A DNA stretch of 64,000 nucleotides from Dorea sp. 5-2 (GCF_000403455.2 NZ_KE159721.1:31258-95257), one strand, 5' to 3'. Positions 52,394-62,150 are shown, numbered from the stretch's first letter. Translations and numbers: made by a program. Notes: generated by a model not told the origin, from the letters alone.

Positions 52394-54874
52394 CTAATCC
52401 ACAGTCTCAATGGATTCCACAATATTCATCCTTGCAATAGACCGCAGGGGTACAGCCGTTGCCAGCAGGCATGCGGCGATAGAGACCGCGGCGGCTTCAA
52501 GAATGGACACAAAGGGAACCTCCGCGAACTGTAAGTTGTCTGTGACGGCGGCATTTACAAAAACGGTGCAGATATAACCCAGTACGCCGCCCGCAGCGGA
52601 CGCGATGATCCCGTAATATGCCCCCTCCCAGAGAAATGTCTTATAAAGGCTGCCCGCACTCATGCCGATTGCCCGCTGCATACCGATCTCGGATATGCGG
52701 GTATGGATATTGCTGTAAACGGTATTGATAATATTCAATATTCCGATGAGCCCGATGAACAATATAAGCCCCCAGCACAGCATATTGATCTGGGCAAAGC
52801 TTTCTTCAAGCTGTGCGGTGGTCTGCTGATAGGAGATCCAGTGGCTGCCGGGATTCGCCTGACACCATTGCTCCAGCATAGTTTCGAATGTTTCGTGCTC
52901 CGCATTCGGGGACAGAGTTGGATAGAGCTCTGCATAGCGGTCATTGCCCGTCAGCAGGTTATACATGGAATCCGTTACCATGATCTGTATGCCGTTCGTA
53001 TAACCTTCATTATTGATCGTCACAGCGGTGTCCGTGATACCGGCGACACGTAGCTTGTGTCCGTTCACGGAGATCACATCATCGTACCGGAGGTTTGTGG
53101 TTTCTACGGACGCCCCCTCATATGCGAAAGGAATCGGATTCTTTACGATACACGCCGCGCCGGACAGCAGGTCTTCCTGATCCTGCGCTGACAGTCCCTT
53201 TGCACGGGCGATAAGGCTGGAATCGTCGATCCCTGCGATCTGGAAGGATTCCCATGACTGCAATTGAAAGTCCAGGTCGATCGGAAGATCCCCCTCTTCA
53301 TCCTGTGAATAGACGGATAGTTTTGATGTCGCAAGATGTTCTGTCAGTTCGTTTTCACGAAGCTGATCGACTGCTTTCGGATCAATTCCCGCCGTCTCAT
53401 TGGTCACGGCATAGTCGCCTGGATTCATATCCTGTACGTTGCTGCTGGTATCAAGGATCGCGGTGAAGCTCTTAAGGGCGACAAAGACGGTGATGCTCAT
53501 GACTAATGAGAGGATCGTGATCACCGTCCTGCCGCGTCCCCGCCTAAGGTTCAGCCTTGCATAGTAGGCTTCAAAGCTGTGGATCGCCCGTGGTTTCCGT
53601 ATCCGCCGTTTCAGCTTGATGCGCGGTCCGGACATTGCGATCGCCGGAGAGACGCGCGAGGCATACCGCGCCGCCGGGAAAGCCGCCAGCATGGCGAATA
53701 GTAAGGTAATGGAGACGCTTACAAGGTAAAGAAACTTGTTATCCGAACTTGTACCGCGGATCATGGAATGAAGCTTTGCGGTGCTGTCTGCCATAAACAG
53801 ATCGGGATTTAGTATGCCGGTTGCCGCGATCAGGATTCCCTTCGCGGAGAATGCGCCGGCGAGCAGTCCGACAGGGATACCGATGCCGCATAAGATCAGC
53901 AGTTGAAGAGTGACGATCCGGTAAATCTGCCCCTGTGTCCCGCCGATCGCCCGAAGTGTCCCATATTCCTTGATGCGCCTGGTTATGGCGATCTTAAGGA
54001 TGTTGTAGATGACCAGTCCGGCGGCGAACAGGACGAGTATGCCGACCATGACGGAGGCAAAGGCAATAAAGGAGAATCCGGTATCTGCATCAGACGAGCC
54101 GGCTTTGTCATAAGAAATACCAAGGGCGTCTAATAAGATCCAGTTGTATTGTATATGCGAGTCTTCAACGCCGATACGCTCTGCCAGATCATTTACAATA
54201 TCCTGAAACTGTGCCGTACTCTTTGTCTTAAAATCGGTGGAATAGAGGAAATATTCCGCCGGCAGTAAGGCGGCCGCAGTTCCCGCCCCTGCTACAGCCG
54301 CCAGGGATCCTGAGGAGTAGCCGAGATAATTGCCCTCCAGGATACCGCAGAGAGTGAATCCGGCGGTATACAGGTAAGAAGGCAAAGAACCGTCCATAAG
54401 CGAGGCTTCGGCATGGAGTGTAACGGTGTCTCCGATATGGATATCTTCGCCCAGGTATTGCAAGGCATTTTCAGGGAGCGCGATCTCAAGGGGGGAAACG
54501 GGCAGGCGTCCTTCCTTTACCTTACCGATCGCAGGATAGGCGTCTAATGCGTGGCCCAGATATTCGCGCACGAACAGAGTCAGTCCGCTGTTGCCAAGCG
54601 GGGTATTCCCCACGTTGATCAGGCTGCCCACATCAGAGAGCCGGGAGTCGTTTTTTAACTGCAGCATCTGCGCTTCCGTGATCTGATGGAAGGAAGCGTA
54701 ACGGTCGCCGTTCAGCGATGCTGCCTGCTCTGTCTGCAAGGTCTTAAGGATGCCGAGGGAATGTCCGATGGCAGTCGTCATGGTACTGGATAGGATTACC
54801 GCCGTCAGAATGAGGGATGCCATTACCTTTTGTGCCTTTAATTCTCTGAAGGCAAGTGACAGATAGGATTTCAT
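52394..54874 (-). CDS. FtsX-type ABC transporter permease (module 2)
   Basis: An 826-residue membrane protein with N-terminal segment and MacB-like periplasmic-type domain, a first FtsX block (YGTLRAIGGTQGQIYRIVTL), a second extracellular domain, and a final FtsX block (IGMQRAIGMSAGSLYKTFLW). It overlaps the ATPase gene by 4 bases. It is distinct in sequence and length from the module 1 permease, so not a recent duplicate. Confidence 0.9.
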   Translation of the reverse strand: MKSYLSLAFRELKAQKVMASLILTAVILSSTMTTAIGHSLGILKTLQTEQAASLNGDRYASFHQITEAQMLQLKNDSRLSDVGSLINVGNTPLGNSGLTLFVREYLGHALDAYPAIGKVKEGRLPVSPLEIALPENALQYLGEDIHIGDTVTLHAEASLMDGSLPSYLYTAGFTLCGILEGNYLGYSSGSLAAVAGAGTAAALLPAEYFLYSTDFKTKSTAQFQDIVNDLAERIGVEDSHIQYNWILLDALGISYDKAGSSDADTGFSFIAFASVMVGILVLFAAGLVIYNILKIAITRRIKEYGTLRAIGGTQGQIYRIVTLQLLILCGIGIPVGLLAGAFSAKGILIAATGILNPDLFMADSTAKLHSMIRGTSSDNKFLYLVSVSITLLFAMLAAFPAARYASRVSPAIAMSGPRIKLKRRIRKPRAIHSFEAYYARLNLRRGRGRTVITILSLVMSITVFVALKSFTAILDTSSNVQDMNPGDYAVTNETAGIDPKAVDQLRENELTEHLATSKLSVYSQDEEGDLPIDLDFQLQSWESFQIAGIDDSSLIARAKGLSAQDQEDLLSGAACIVKNPIPFAYEGASVETTNLRYDDVISVNGHKLRVAGITDTAVTINNEGYTNGIQIMVTDSMYNLLTGNDRYAELYPTLSPNAEHETFETMLEQWCQANPGSHWISYQQTTAQLEESFAQINMLCWGLILFIGLIGILNIINTVYSNIHTRISEIGMQRAIGMSAGSLYKTFLWEGAYYGIIASAAGGVLGYICTVFVNAAVTDNLQFAEVPFVSILEAAAVSIAACLLATAVPLRSIARMNIVESIETVD

Positions 54875-55545
54875 TGTGCGCTCACCTCCGAAAGTTCTCC
54901 GTCGATGATCGTGAAACGGCGGTCTGCCATCTCGGCGATGTGCGGATCATGGGTGATGATCACGAGTGTCTTGTTCATCTTCTTGCGGATATCGCAGAGC
55001 ATGCGCATCACTTCGCCGCCGCTTTTGCTGTCGAGGTTCCCGGTGGGTTCGTCTGCGAAGATAATGTCCGGCTTCGCGATCAGCGCCCGCGCGATCGCCG
55101 CCCGCTGCTGCTGTCCGCCGGATAGCTCGTGGGGGAGATGGGAAAGGCGTTTTTCCAGCCCCAGGAGAGACGTAAGCTCTTGTAAATATTCTTCCTCTAC
55201 TTTCTTTTTGTCCAGAAGCAGCGGCATGATGATGTTTTCACGGGCAGTGAGGACAGGAAGAAGGTTAAACTGCTGAAAGATGAATCCGATCTTCTGGCGG
55301 CGGAACGCCGACAGCTTTTTGTCTTCTCCGTTGTGGATGTCGGTATCGCCGTAGAGTACGCTGCCCATGGACGGTTGGTCCAGTCCGCTTACGATATGCA
55401 GCAGTGTGCTTTTCCCGCTGCCTGACGGTCCCATGATAGAGATAAAATCACCTTCTGAGATCGTCAGCGACGCATGGTTCAGGGCTATGACTTTGCTCTC
55501 GTTTGAACCATAGATTTTTGAGATATCTTTTACTTGAATTTCCAT
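54871..55545 (-). CDS. ABC transporter ATP-binding protein (module 2)
   Basis: A 224-residue MacB/LolD-type ATPase: GPSGSGKST, LSGGQQQR, IIFADEPTGNLD, ITHDPH. Start supported by AAAGGAGAATT. It partners the overlapping permease. Confidence 0.94.
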   Translation of the reverse strand: MEIQVKDISKIYGSNESKVIALNHASLTISEGDFISIMGPSGSGKSTLLHIVSGLDQPSMGSVLYGDTDIHNGEDKKLSAFRRQKIGFIFQQFNLLPVLTARENIIMPLLLDKKKVEEEYLQELTSLLGLEKRLSHLPHELSGGQQQRAAIARALIAKPDIIFADEPTGNLDSKSGGEVMRMLCDIRKKMNKTLVIITHDPHIAEMADRRFTIIDGELSEVSAQ

Positions 55546-55566
55546 AGAATTCTCCTTTCTTTTTTG

Positions 55567-56769
55567 TTAATGAAGAGCGAGCGGCTGTATTTTTAAGGAG
55601 GCGGAAACGAAGGAGCCGGCTGCATGGTTTTTGATGGTGATAGTTCCGCCGTGTCTTTCGCACAGGAGCTTACAGGTATATAAGCCCATCCCCAGATGTT
55701 CCGCGTCTTCCCTGCCTTTGTGGAATGGGCGGACGCCGTCCCGGATCAGCGATGCCGGAAAGCCGCCGCCGTCATCTGCAACAGAAAGTTCCAATATTGT
55801 CTCATTTACAGAGCAGGAAACGTCAATGTTCTGTCTGGCAAAACGGAGCGCGTTGGATAGGAGATTTTCCGCAATCTGAAACAGGATAGATCTGTCAAGG
55901 CAGACGGATCGGTCAGTCTGTGCGGATTGGTTAACCGGGGCTGTTTTGGGCTGATCGGAGGTATGGAAGCGGATCTGCTTATCGTGATCCATGCCGATCA
56001 GATATACCGTTTGTCTAAGCTCGGCAACAAGTGTGTCCCAGGGGATGTTCTCCCGTTCGACGGGAGTCTCTTCTAATCTCTGGATACTGCTCATGGTCTC
56101 AATATAGTGTTCGATCCTGCCTGCGTAGTTTGTGATGAGAGCGATCTGCCCGGCGATCTTGCCTGGCTCTTGGGGATTACGGGCAATGCTTTTTTCCGCC
56201 AGTTTTGCAGCGCCTTTCAAGACCGTGACCGGATTGCGCAGATTATGCGAAAATGCTGCATTCAGCCTTCGGCGTTCTTCCGCCTGCCGCCACAATTCGC
56301 GGTTGTTGTCCAGCAATGTTTGGCGCATGGTTTCAAAGGCGGTACAGAGCTGCCCGAGTTCGTCCTGTGAGGCTGCCTCGATAGTAAAATCCAGGTCATT
56401 CTCGATAATGCGGGAGGCGCCGCTTGCAAGCACTGCCAGAGGTTCCTTTAGCTTCAGTCGGTAGAACATGGAGGCTGTTGTGAACAGTGCAAAGATATAG
56501 ATCAATACCGGCAGCAGGATCTGGACGACCGAGATGATATCGACGGCGGCGTCCGTCTGTGCTGTCGGCTCCGGTGCAGAGGACGCCAGAAACGGAGCGG
56601 AAGGGATATTGATTATAGTGCGGTTTGCGGCGAGTTGTGATCTCACCGCAATGCATCCCCAGAAGGACAGGAGCGACAGGGCAAGGGCGGCGGTAATATT
56701 GATGCATACGATGGTGAAGAGCGCTTTTTTCAGGTTCATTTGTCTTATATGATGTCTTAGCCGTTCCAT
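55567..56769 (-). CDS. Sensor histidine kinase with HAMP (module 2)
   Basis: 400 residues: two membrane segments around an extracellular loop of about 45 residues, a HAMP domain (LKLKEPLAVLASGASRIIEN), an H-box AAFSHNLRNPVTVLKG and ATPase boxes (NLLSNALRFA, DDGGGFP, GMGLYTCKLL). The H-box S-H-N-L-R-N-P differs from the common S-H-E-L-R-T-P, placing it near lantibiotic-responsive kinases. It overlaps the regulator gene by 13 bases. Confidence 0.92.
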   Translation of the reverse strand: MERLRHHIRQMNLKKALFTIVCINITAALALSLLSFWGCIAVRSQLAANRTIINIPSAPFLASSAPEPTAQTDAAVDIISVVQILLPVLIYIFALFTTASMFYRLKLKEPLAVLASGASRIIENDLDFTIEAASQDELGQLCTAFETMRQTLLDNNRELWRQAEERRRLNAAFSHNLRNPVTVLKGAAKLAEKSIARNPQEPGKIAGQIALITNYAGRIEHYIETMSSIQRLEETPVERENIPWDTLVAELRQTVYLIGMDHDKQIRFHTSDQPKTAPVNQSAQTDRSVCLDRSILFQIAENLLSNALRFARQNIDVSCSVNETILELSVADDGGGFPASLIRDGVRPFHKGREDAEHLGMGLYTCKLLCERHGGTITIKNHAAGSFVSASLKIQPLALH

Positions 56770-57431
56770 TTGTATCCTGCCCCCCAGACTGTTTCGATAT
56801 AGCTGTGTGTAGTTACAGCCGCAAATTTACTCCGTATTTTACGGATATGTTCCATAATGGTGTCGCTGTTTCCGCTGCCGTCCAGACCCCAGACTCTTTC
56901 GTATATCCGCTCCCGGTCAAATACCTGCCCTGCATGGGCGGAAAGTAATTCCACAATATCAAATTCTTTTTTTGATAAAAGAATCGGTTTTTTCGCGATC
57001 AGGATCTCTCTTTTGGAATAGTCGATCACCATATCGCCGAAAAAGCGCAGGATGGACTGTTCTTGCTTCCTGTGTTCGCGCCTCAGGTGGGCGGCGACTC
57101 TTGCGCCTAATTCGTCAAGGTCAAAAGGTTTCACGATATAATCGTCTGCACCTGCCAAGAACCCTTGGACCTTGTCGGAGATCTCGATCCGGGCGGTGAG
57201 GAATAGAATGGGGCAGGTGATATGTTCGCGGATCTTGCGGCAGACAGTCAGCCCGTCTATATCCGGCATATTGATGTCCAGCAGGACAAGATCGGGGGTT
57301 TTTGTTAGTTGTTTCATGGCGTCTGTCCCATTACCGGCAGTCAAGACCTGGTAACCGGTCATTTCAAAATAGTTTTTTACGACGGTAACAATGCCTGGCT
57401 CGTCGTCGACGATCAAGATTTTTGGACTCAT
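56757..57431 (-). CDS. OmpR-family response regulator (module 2)
   Basis: 224 residues: receiver with Asp52 (LVLLDINMPDI), C-terminal winged helix (LLSKKEFDIVELLSAHAGQV, ETVWGAGYKWNG). AGGAGGAGC lies just upstream of the ATG. First gene of module 2. Confidence 0.93.
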   Translation of the reverse strand: MSPKILIVDDEPGIVTVVKNYFEMTGYQVLTAGNGTDAMKQLTKTPDLVLLDINMPDIDGLTVCRKIREHITCPILFLTARIEISDKVQGFLAGADDYIVKPFDLDELGARVAAHLRREHRKQEQSILRFFGDMVIDYSKREILIAKKPILLSKKEFDIVELLSAHAGQVFDRERIYERVWGLDGSGNSDTIMEHIRKIRSKFAAVTTHSYIETVWGAGYKWNG

Positions 57432-57580
57432 GTGGTATGCTCCTCCTTTTCTTTTGATATATTATCTTATAAATCTCAATTATTTCTCTATTTTTTTATA
57501 ATAAACTTGCAGGAACCGAAGAAATGGGGTAAAGTAGTCCATAAATGTACCGAAATGGCGTGGGGATGTGATCGGGATTT

Positions 57581-58006
57581 ATGGATTATCGTTTACAAGT
57601 AAAGAAATTTCTTGACTTTGGAGGGGCGGCGGCAGCTGTCGCAGGATTATATTGGATATTATTCAACTGGCTTGGGATCACCTGCCCGGTCAAATTCCTG
57701 ACAGGGATCTCCTGTGCCGGCTGCGGGATGACAAGGGCATGGGTCGCGTTGCTTCATTTTGATATAGAGAAAGCGTTCTACTATCATCCGCTTTTCTTTC
57801 TTCCGCCTGTTGCCGTCATTCTTTTTTTGTTAAAAAAAAGAATTTGCAGCAGAGTTTATACTTTTTTAATATTTACAATGCTCCTCCTTTTTGCTATAAT
57901 CTATACATTCAGGCTCGTGCAAGGGAATGGCGATATCGTGGTTTTCCATCCTGAAGACGGTATTTTACTGCGGGCCATGAAACAATGTATGGAGTTGAGG
58001 AGGTAG
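57581..58006 (+). CDS. DUF2752 membrane protein
   Basis: A 141-residue membrane protein with the DUF2752 signature CPVKFLTGISCAGCGMTRAW and three further hydrophobic segments. The Cys-x2-Cys-G-M-T-R core is constant in the family, whose function is unknown. The ribosome binding site is weak. The next gene starts 3 bases after its stop, so the two are an operon. Confidence 0.85.
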   Translation: MDYRLQVKKFLDFGGAAAAVAGLYWILFNWLGITCPVKFLTGISCAGCGMTRAWVALLHFDIEKAFYYHPLFFLPPVAVILFLLKKRICSRVYTFLIFTMLLLFAIIYTFRLVQGNGDIVVFHPEDGILLRAMKQCMELRR

Positions 58007-58009
58007 AAC

Positions 58010-58609
58010 ATGTTTTGTCCTAAATGTGGAAGGAATGTACCGGATCAGACAAAGTTTTGTCCGGGCTGCGGAGCTGAGCTTTCAGCAGGACACCGTGCCA
58101 AGGACGCTGCGAATAAAGCGTTCAGCGCCACGGAAAAGGAGCTGGAGGGCGCAGTAAGAGAAGTGCGGCAGACGTTTAACGGAAATAATGGAGGTATGCC
58201 GGGCGGCAGAGAGCGGTTGACAGATAACAGAGGGTTATTGAGCTACATATTACTTTCAATTATTACGTGCGGTATTTATAGTTACTATTTCTTATATAAG
58301 ATGGCGCATGATGTGAATATTGCCTGTGAAGGAGACGGAGAACAGACGGCAGGCTTGGTGGCGTTCATCTTATTGTCCTTTGTTACTTGCGGTATTTATG
58401 CATGGATCTGGTATTATCAATTGGGGAACAGGCTTGCGTCGAATGCGAACCGTTATGGGATGACATTTCAGGAAAACGGTACGACGGTTCTGATGTGGCT
58501 GCTTTTTGGTTCGCTTTTATGCGGGATAGGTCCGTTTATCGCAATGAATATTTTGATCAAGAATTCTAACAGAATCTGCAATGCTTATAACAGACAGTAC
58601 AATCTATAA
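58010..58609 (+). CDS. Zinc-ribbon DUF4234 membrane protein
   Basis: 199 residues: an N-terminal zinc ribbon (FCPKCGRNVPDQTKFCPGCG), an alanine-rich helical linker, then a DUF4234 membrane domain with the repeated hydrophobic CGIYSYYFLY and CGIYAWIWYY units. Function unknown; often next to DUF2752 genes in Clostridia. GGAGG precedes the ATG inside the end of the DUF2752 gene. Confidence 0.88.
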   Translation: MFCPKCGRNVPDQTKFCPGCGAELSAGHRAKDAANKAFSATEKELEGAVREVRQTFNGNNGGMPGGRERLTDNRGLLSYILLSIITCGIYSYYFLYKMAHDVNIACEGDGEQTAGLVAFILLSFVTCGIYAWIWYYQLGNRLASNANRYGMTFQENGTTVLMWLLFGSLLCGIGPFIAMNILIKNSNRICNAYNRQYNL

Positions 58610-58751
58610 TGACTGAAATGTGGAGAGCAACGTGTTACTGCTGGAAGGTCACACGTTGCTTATTATATTATCAGCGGCAGCCGGCGGATATCCAAACAGG
58701 CATGGCTGTCTGGCGCGTTGTTACGACGGGATAAAAGAAAGGAAGAGAGAG

Positions 58752-59876
58752 ATGAAGAAGAGGATCTTAGCAGTGATCCTGTGCCTTGCTATGCTTGGCG
58801 CGGCAGGATGCGGCGGTAATTCCGCCAAGGAAACGGACAAAGAAGCGAAGTCCGGCACAGAAGAGAAGGGGAAGGAAGACGAGAAGGAAGGATCAGAGAG
58901 CAAAGGGGAAGAATATGTCGCCTGGATCAAGGAAGCATGGGAAGACTATAAAGCTTCAGAGATCCGGGGGTTTGTCGAGAGTAAGTTCGAGGGAAGCCAG
59001 TGGGAAGTGAACACGATTGATTCCGGAAAACAGCAGTGGATGATATGGAGTTATTCCAGTGATTCCGGATCGGAGGAACCGCTGTATACATATATCTGGA
59101 CGAAGGAAGGGGATAATGATTATACTTTTAAGAGCCGCCAGACCGGGGAAAATACTTTCGAATATCTGAAGGTGCTGATCGATCCGGATAAGCCGAATAC
59201 AGAGTCGTATTCCGGATATATTGAAGGGGAGGCTCTTCCTTTCGAGGATACTGAGGAGACGGAGGTTGTAAGTGTCAGCGCGGTTCAGGAAGGCGAAGAG
59301 GATATCAACGGAGTGAACGCCGTTAAGATTGAAGTTACATATGAGACCAAACTCAAGTCTGCAAAAAAGCTTACGAGAGAGTCTGTAATGAGTCAAAACG
59401 GGTGGACGGAGGAAGCGTTTAACGCGCTGAGTGATTTCCGTCTGAACGAACTGTTGGACACTTATGTGGCGTACGTGAATTCATTCCAGGAAGGCAAGAT
59501 GAAGGAATCTGCGACTGAAAAGACGGTGTATTATCTGTCCGGCGACGGCCATAAGCTGCTGCGTAAGATTGATATGGTCTCGGATGTTTCGGGCTATCCG
59601 CAGAGAGTAACGGAAGAGATCGGGGGATTGATGCGCGCCCTGAAGGCAAATCTGGAATACAATACGTTAGAAGAATCGGTTCAGGAATTGAAAGAATCAC
59701 GGGGAGAGTATTGGGATTATGAAGGTCTGATGGAAAGTATGGCAGATGAACTCTCCAGTACAAGCTATATAGAGATAACGACGGATTATCAGACAGGCGA
59801 TGAATGCCAGGCGATCGAGCTCCCTGCGGAAGCGAAAGAGATTACTCAGGAACAATACGATGATCATAATTACTAA
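58752..59876 (+). CDS. Secreted lipoprotein, function unknown
   Basis: 374 residues from MKKRILAVILCLAMLGAAGC (GGAAGAGAG upstream). Lipobox G-A-A-G-C, a Lys/Glu-rich linker of about 35 residues, then two similar-looking alpha/beta parts. No family recognised. It follows the DUF4234 gene by about 140 bases and may share its transcript. Confidence 0.75.
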   Translation: MKKRILAVILCLAMLGAAGCGGNSAKETDKEAKSGTEEKGKEDEKEGSESKGEEYVAWIKEAWEDYKASEIRGFVESKFEGSQWEVNTIDSGKQQWMIWSYSSDSGSEEPLYTYIWTKEGDNDYTFKSRQTGENTFEYLKVLIDPDKPNTESYSGYIEGEALPFEDTEETEVVSVSAVQEGEEDINGVNAVKIEVTYETKLKSAKKLTRESVMSQNGWTEEAFNALSDFRLNELLDTYVAYVNSFQEGKMKESATEKTVYYLSGDGHKLLRKIDMVSDVSGYPQRVTEEIGGLMRALKANLEYNTLEESVQELKESRGEYWDYEGLMESMADELSSTSYIEITTDYQTGDECQAIELPAEAKEITQEQYDDHNY

Positions 59877-60154
59877 AATAGACTGTGTCATAAATCTGTG
59901 TAAATAAGTTGTCGGGAATTTATCTGTGGACTGCTTGTTTATCTTGCTCAAAATACCAGAAGCCAGTCAAGGCAAGTGTTTCAGCATTTACGGGTTTTTG
60001 GTATTTTGATAAAATCTATCTTCTTTTTAAGTGTTTTCCCATATGTTTTTTCAAAGAGAACATATTCGCCATAATCATGCAAGGATATATTAGGAACCTT
60101 TCTTTCATATTCAAAATATAATAAATCAAAAGACCAGTGTTAAGAGGGGATAGA
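59877..60154. other. Intergenic region with hairpin
   Basis: TCAAAATACCA (59948-59958) and TGGTATTTTGA (59999-60009) form an 11-bp stem with a 40-base loop. GACTGTGTCATAAATCTGTG near 59880 resembles ends of IS256-like elements but no partner end or transposase is seen. No gene. Confidence 0.4.
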
Positions 60155-60694
60155 ATGGAGAAGGAAAATAGTCCGTTGGCGAATACTTGCAGTTTTGCCG
60201 GAGTAAGACCGGCTATGGCAGATCTGCCTTATCCGCCGATACAAGTCTATGGAAAGAATCAGGCTTATGCGAATCTGCTCAGTGTTGATTATTGTGGATC
60301 CGTATCCGAATTATCTGCAGTCACACAGTATATTAATAGTGAAAACCGCCTGTCTTTAAGAAATTGTCCCGTTGCAAGGACGCTTCTTGGCATAGCGGTG
60401 GCGGAGATGATGCATCTGCAGAAATTGGGAGAATTGATCATCCTCCTGGGCGGGGGTCTTGACTTTACCGCGAAGTACCGCAATGGTTCCAGGCGGATGT
60501 GGACGCCGAAGTATCTGACGCTTTCGGAAAGTATAAAGGGAGTGGTACAGGCGAATATAGAAGCAGAAAAGGCGGCGATCGAGCAGTACACGGCGCATAT
60601 AAGGATGATCAGGGATGAGGATGTGAACGCGGTACTGGAAAGGATCATAAAGGATGAGGAATATCATATCCTGTTGCTCAAAGCATTGCTTTAG
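60155..60694 (+). CDS. Ferritin-like domain protein
   Basis: 179 residues from the ATG at 60155 (GAGGGGA upstream). Helices with the di-iron pattern: AVAEMMHLQKLGELI (E-x2-H) and ANIEAEKAAIEQY plus DEEYHILLLKAL (E-x2-H). This fits the ferritin-like/bacterioferritin-type carboxylate-bridged fold, as in clostridial rubrerythrin-like or CotJC-like proteins. A role in oxidative stress or iron handling is inferred. Confidence 0.8.
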   Translation: MEKENSPLANTCSFAGVRPAMADLPYPPIQVYGKNQAYANLLSVDYCGSVSELSAVTQYINSENRLSLRNCPVARTLLGIAVAEMMHLQKLGELIILLGGGLDFTAKYRNGSRRMWTPKYLTLSESIKGVVQANIEAEKAAIEQYTAHIRMIRDEDVNAVLERIIKDEEYHILLLKALL

Positions 60695-60700
60695 AGATGA

Positions 60701-60729
60701 TTGAATTGTATTTTTCTATTGTGTATAAT
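60701..60729 (+). promoter_or_regulatory. Promoter upstream of the NAD-kinase-like gene
   Basis: TTGAAT (60701-60706), 17-base spacer, TATAAT (60724-60729). The roughly 115-base leader that follows contains a CGGCAGA/TCTGCCG hairpin (about 60756-60793). No glycine riboswitch core was recognised. Confidence 0.75.
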
Positions 60730-60850
60730 ATACATGAAAAGACGATGTCAACCCGTCGGCAGATTGTGGGAATGCGTGTTTGGACGGTCTGCCGCAGGGG
60801 ATGTTATGCGTTACAGGACGCCCTTTGGGGATGAAGATGAGGCAGATGTC

Positions 60851-62044
60851 ATGAAGAGAATTGGATTGATCGTGAATCCGGTCGCGGGGATCGGAGGGAA
60901 AGTAGGGCTTAAGGGATCTGACGGAGAAGAGGTCTGCCGCAGGGCGCTTTCGCTTGGCGCAGTACGCGAGAGCGGGCAGAAGGCGTTGGCGGCAGTGCGT
61001 TTGTTAAAAGAAGTGGAAGACCGGATCGAGATCTGCACCTGTCCGGGGGAGATGGGAGCGAAGATCTGCGAGGCGGCAGGGCTTAAGTACAGGATAAGTG
61101 CAGGAGTCAGAAGCGGCGTATCTGATGTGGACAGGAAAGCGGAGCGTGCAGAGGGCGAAGGTACGGGCAGGATGGCAGGCGGCGTCCATGTGCACACGAC
61201 ATCTGAGGATACAGCCGCTGCGGCAGGGATATTTCTTGACGAGGGAGTGGATCTGATTCTTTTTGCCGGAGGCGACGGTACGGCGCGGGACATTATGGAC
61301 GCAGTGGGTACGGAAGCGGTGGTTCTGGGGATCCCGGCAGGCTGTAAGATCCATTCCGGAGTGTACGCGCTGAATCCGCGCGGCGCCGGGGAACTGGCGG
61401 TGAGATATGTAAAGGGGGCAGTGCGGGATACCAGAGAAGCAGAAGTGATGGATATAGATGAAGCGGAATTCCGGAAAGGGCGCGTCCAGTCCAGGCTGTA
61501 TGGATATCTGCGGATACCGGATGAGAAGCAGACGGTGCAGCGTTTAAAGAGCGGTTGTGCATACAGTGAACGGGATTCCATCGAATGTCTTGCGGAGTAT
61601 ATAACGGAAATGTGGGAACCGCGGACGCTGTATATCGTAGGGAGCGGCTCTACGATGGCTGCAGTCATGAAAAAGAAAGGACTGCCCAATACACTTCTGG
61701 GGGTGGATCTGGCGTATGAAGACAGGGTCATTGCGAAGGACTGTGCAGAGAAGGATATCCTGCGTATCATGGAGCAGTATGAGAAGCGGAAGATCCTTGT
61801 CACTGTGATCGGCGGCCAGGGTTATATCTTCGGGAGGGGGAATCAGCAGATCAGCGCGGAAGTGATCCGGCGTACGGGGCGGGAGAATATCATCGTGGCG
61901 GCGTCGCCGGATAAGATGGCGGGACTGGTTGGAAGAGCCCTGTATGCGGATACCGGGGATGAGGAAGTCAACCAATATCTGGCGGGATACATGCGCGTCA
62001 TCACCGGGTATGGGGAATCTGCCGTAATCCGGGTCTCGGTCTGA
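60851..62044 (+). CDS. ATP-NAD kinase family protein (AcoX-like)
   Basis: 397 residues from MKRIGLIVNPVAGIGGKVGL. The GGDGTARD motif of NAD/diacylglycerol kinases and a long C-terminal domain match the AcoX-like branch, whose substrate is not established. Starts upstream at 60806 are possible but weaker. It lies directly before gcvPA/gcvPB, separated by a short repeat region, so a link to glycine or one-carbon metabolism is possible. Confidence 0.85.
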   Translation: MKRIGLIVNPVAGIGGKVGLKGSDGEEVCRRALSLGAVRESGQKALAAVRLLKEVEDRIEICTCPGEMGAKICEAAGLKYRISAGVRSGVSDVDRKAERAEGEGTGRMAGGVHVHTTSEDTAAAAGIFLDEGVDLILFAGGDGTARDIMDAVGTEAVVLGIPAGCKIHSGVYALNPRGAGELAVRYVKGAVRDTREAEVMDIDEAEFRKGRVQSRLYGYLRIPDEKQTVQRLKSGCAYSERDSIECLAEYITEMWEPRTLYIVGSGSTMAAVMKKKGLPNTLLGVDLAYEDRVIAKDCAEKDILRIMEQYEKRKILVTVIGGQGYIFGRGNQQISAEVIRRTGRENIIVAASPDKMAGLVGRALYADTGDEEVNQYLAGYMRVITGYGESAVIRVSV

Positions 62045-62051
62045 ATCCGGA

Positions 62052-62150
62052 AGAGCAGGTAAGATTAGGTAAGCGCAAGAAAGAGCAGATAGGAGCAGGT
62101 AAGTTCAGGTAAGCGCAGGAAAGAGCAGGCAAGTTCAGGTAAGAAAGGCA
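62052..62150 (+). repeat. Short tandem repeats before gcvPA
   Basis: The heptamer AGGTAAG occurs five times and AGGCAAG once, within imperfect units of the form AGAGCAGGTAAG-TTCAGGTAAGCGC of about 30-40 bases. It lies in the 180-base gap between the NAD-kinase-like gene and gcvPA. Coding here is unlikely. Confidence 0.7.

Noticed and set aside
59880..59900. IS256-type terminal repeat
   Set aside because: One end-like sequence without an opposite end, target repeat or transposase is not enough to call an element.
60730..60850. Glycine riboswitch before the gcv region
   Set aside because: There is a leader with one hairpin, but no tandem aptamer pattern or conserved core could be seen.
60811..61803. 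Long minus-strand open frame opposite the NAD-kinase-like gene
   Set aside because: A high-GC shadow frame with low-complexity Ser/Pro content, no ribosome binding site, lying opposite a clear gene.
62052..62150. CRISPR array
   Set aside because: Repeats are short, overlapping and imperfect with no spacers and no cas genes nearby.
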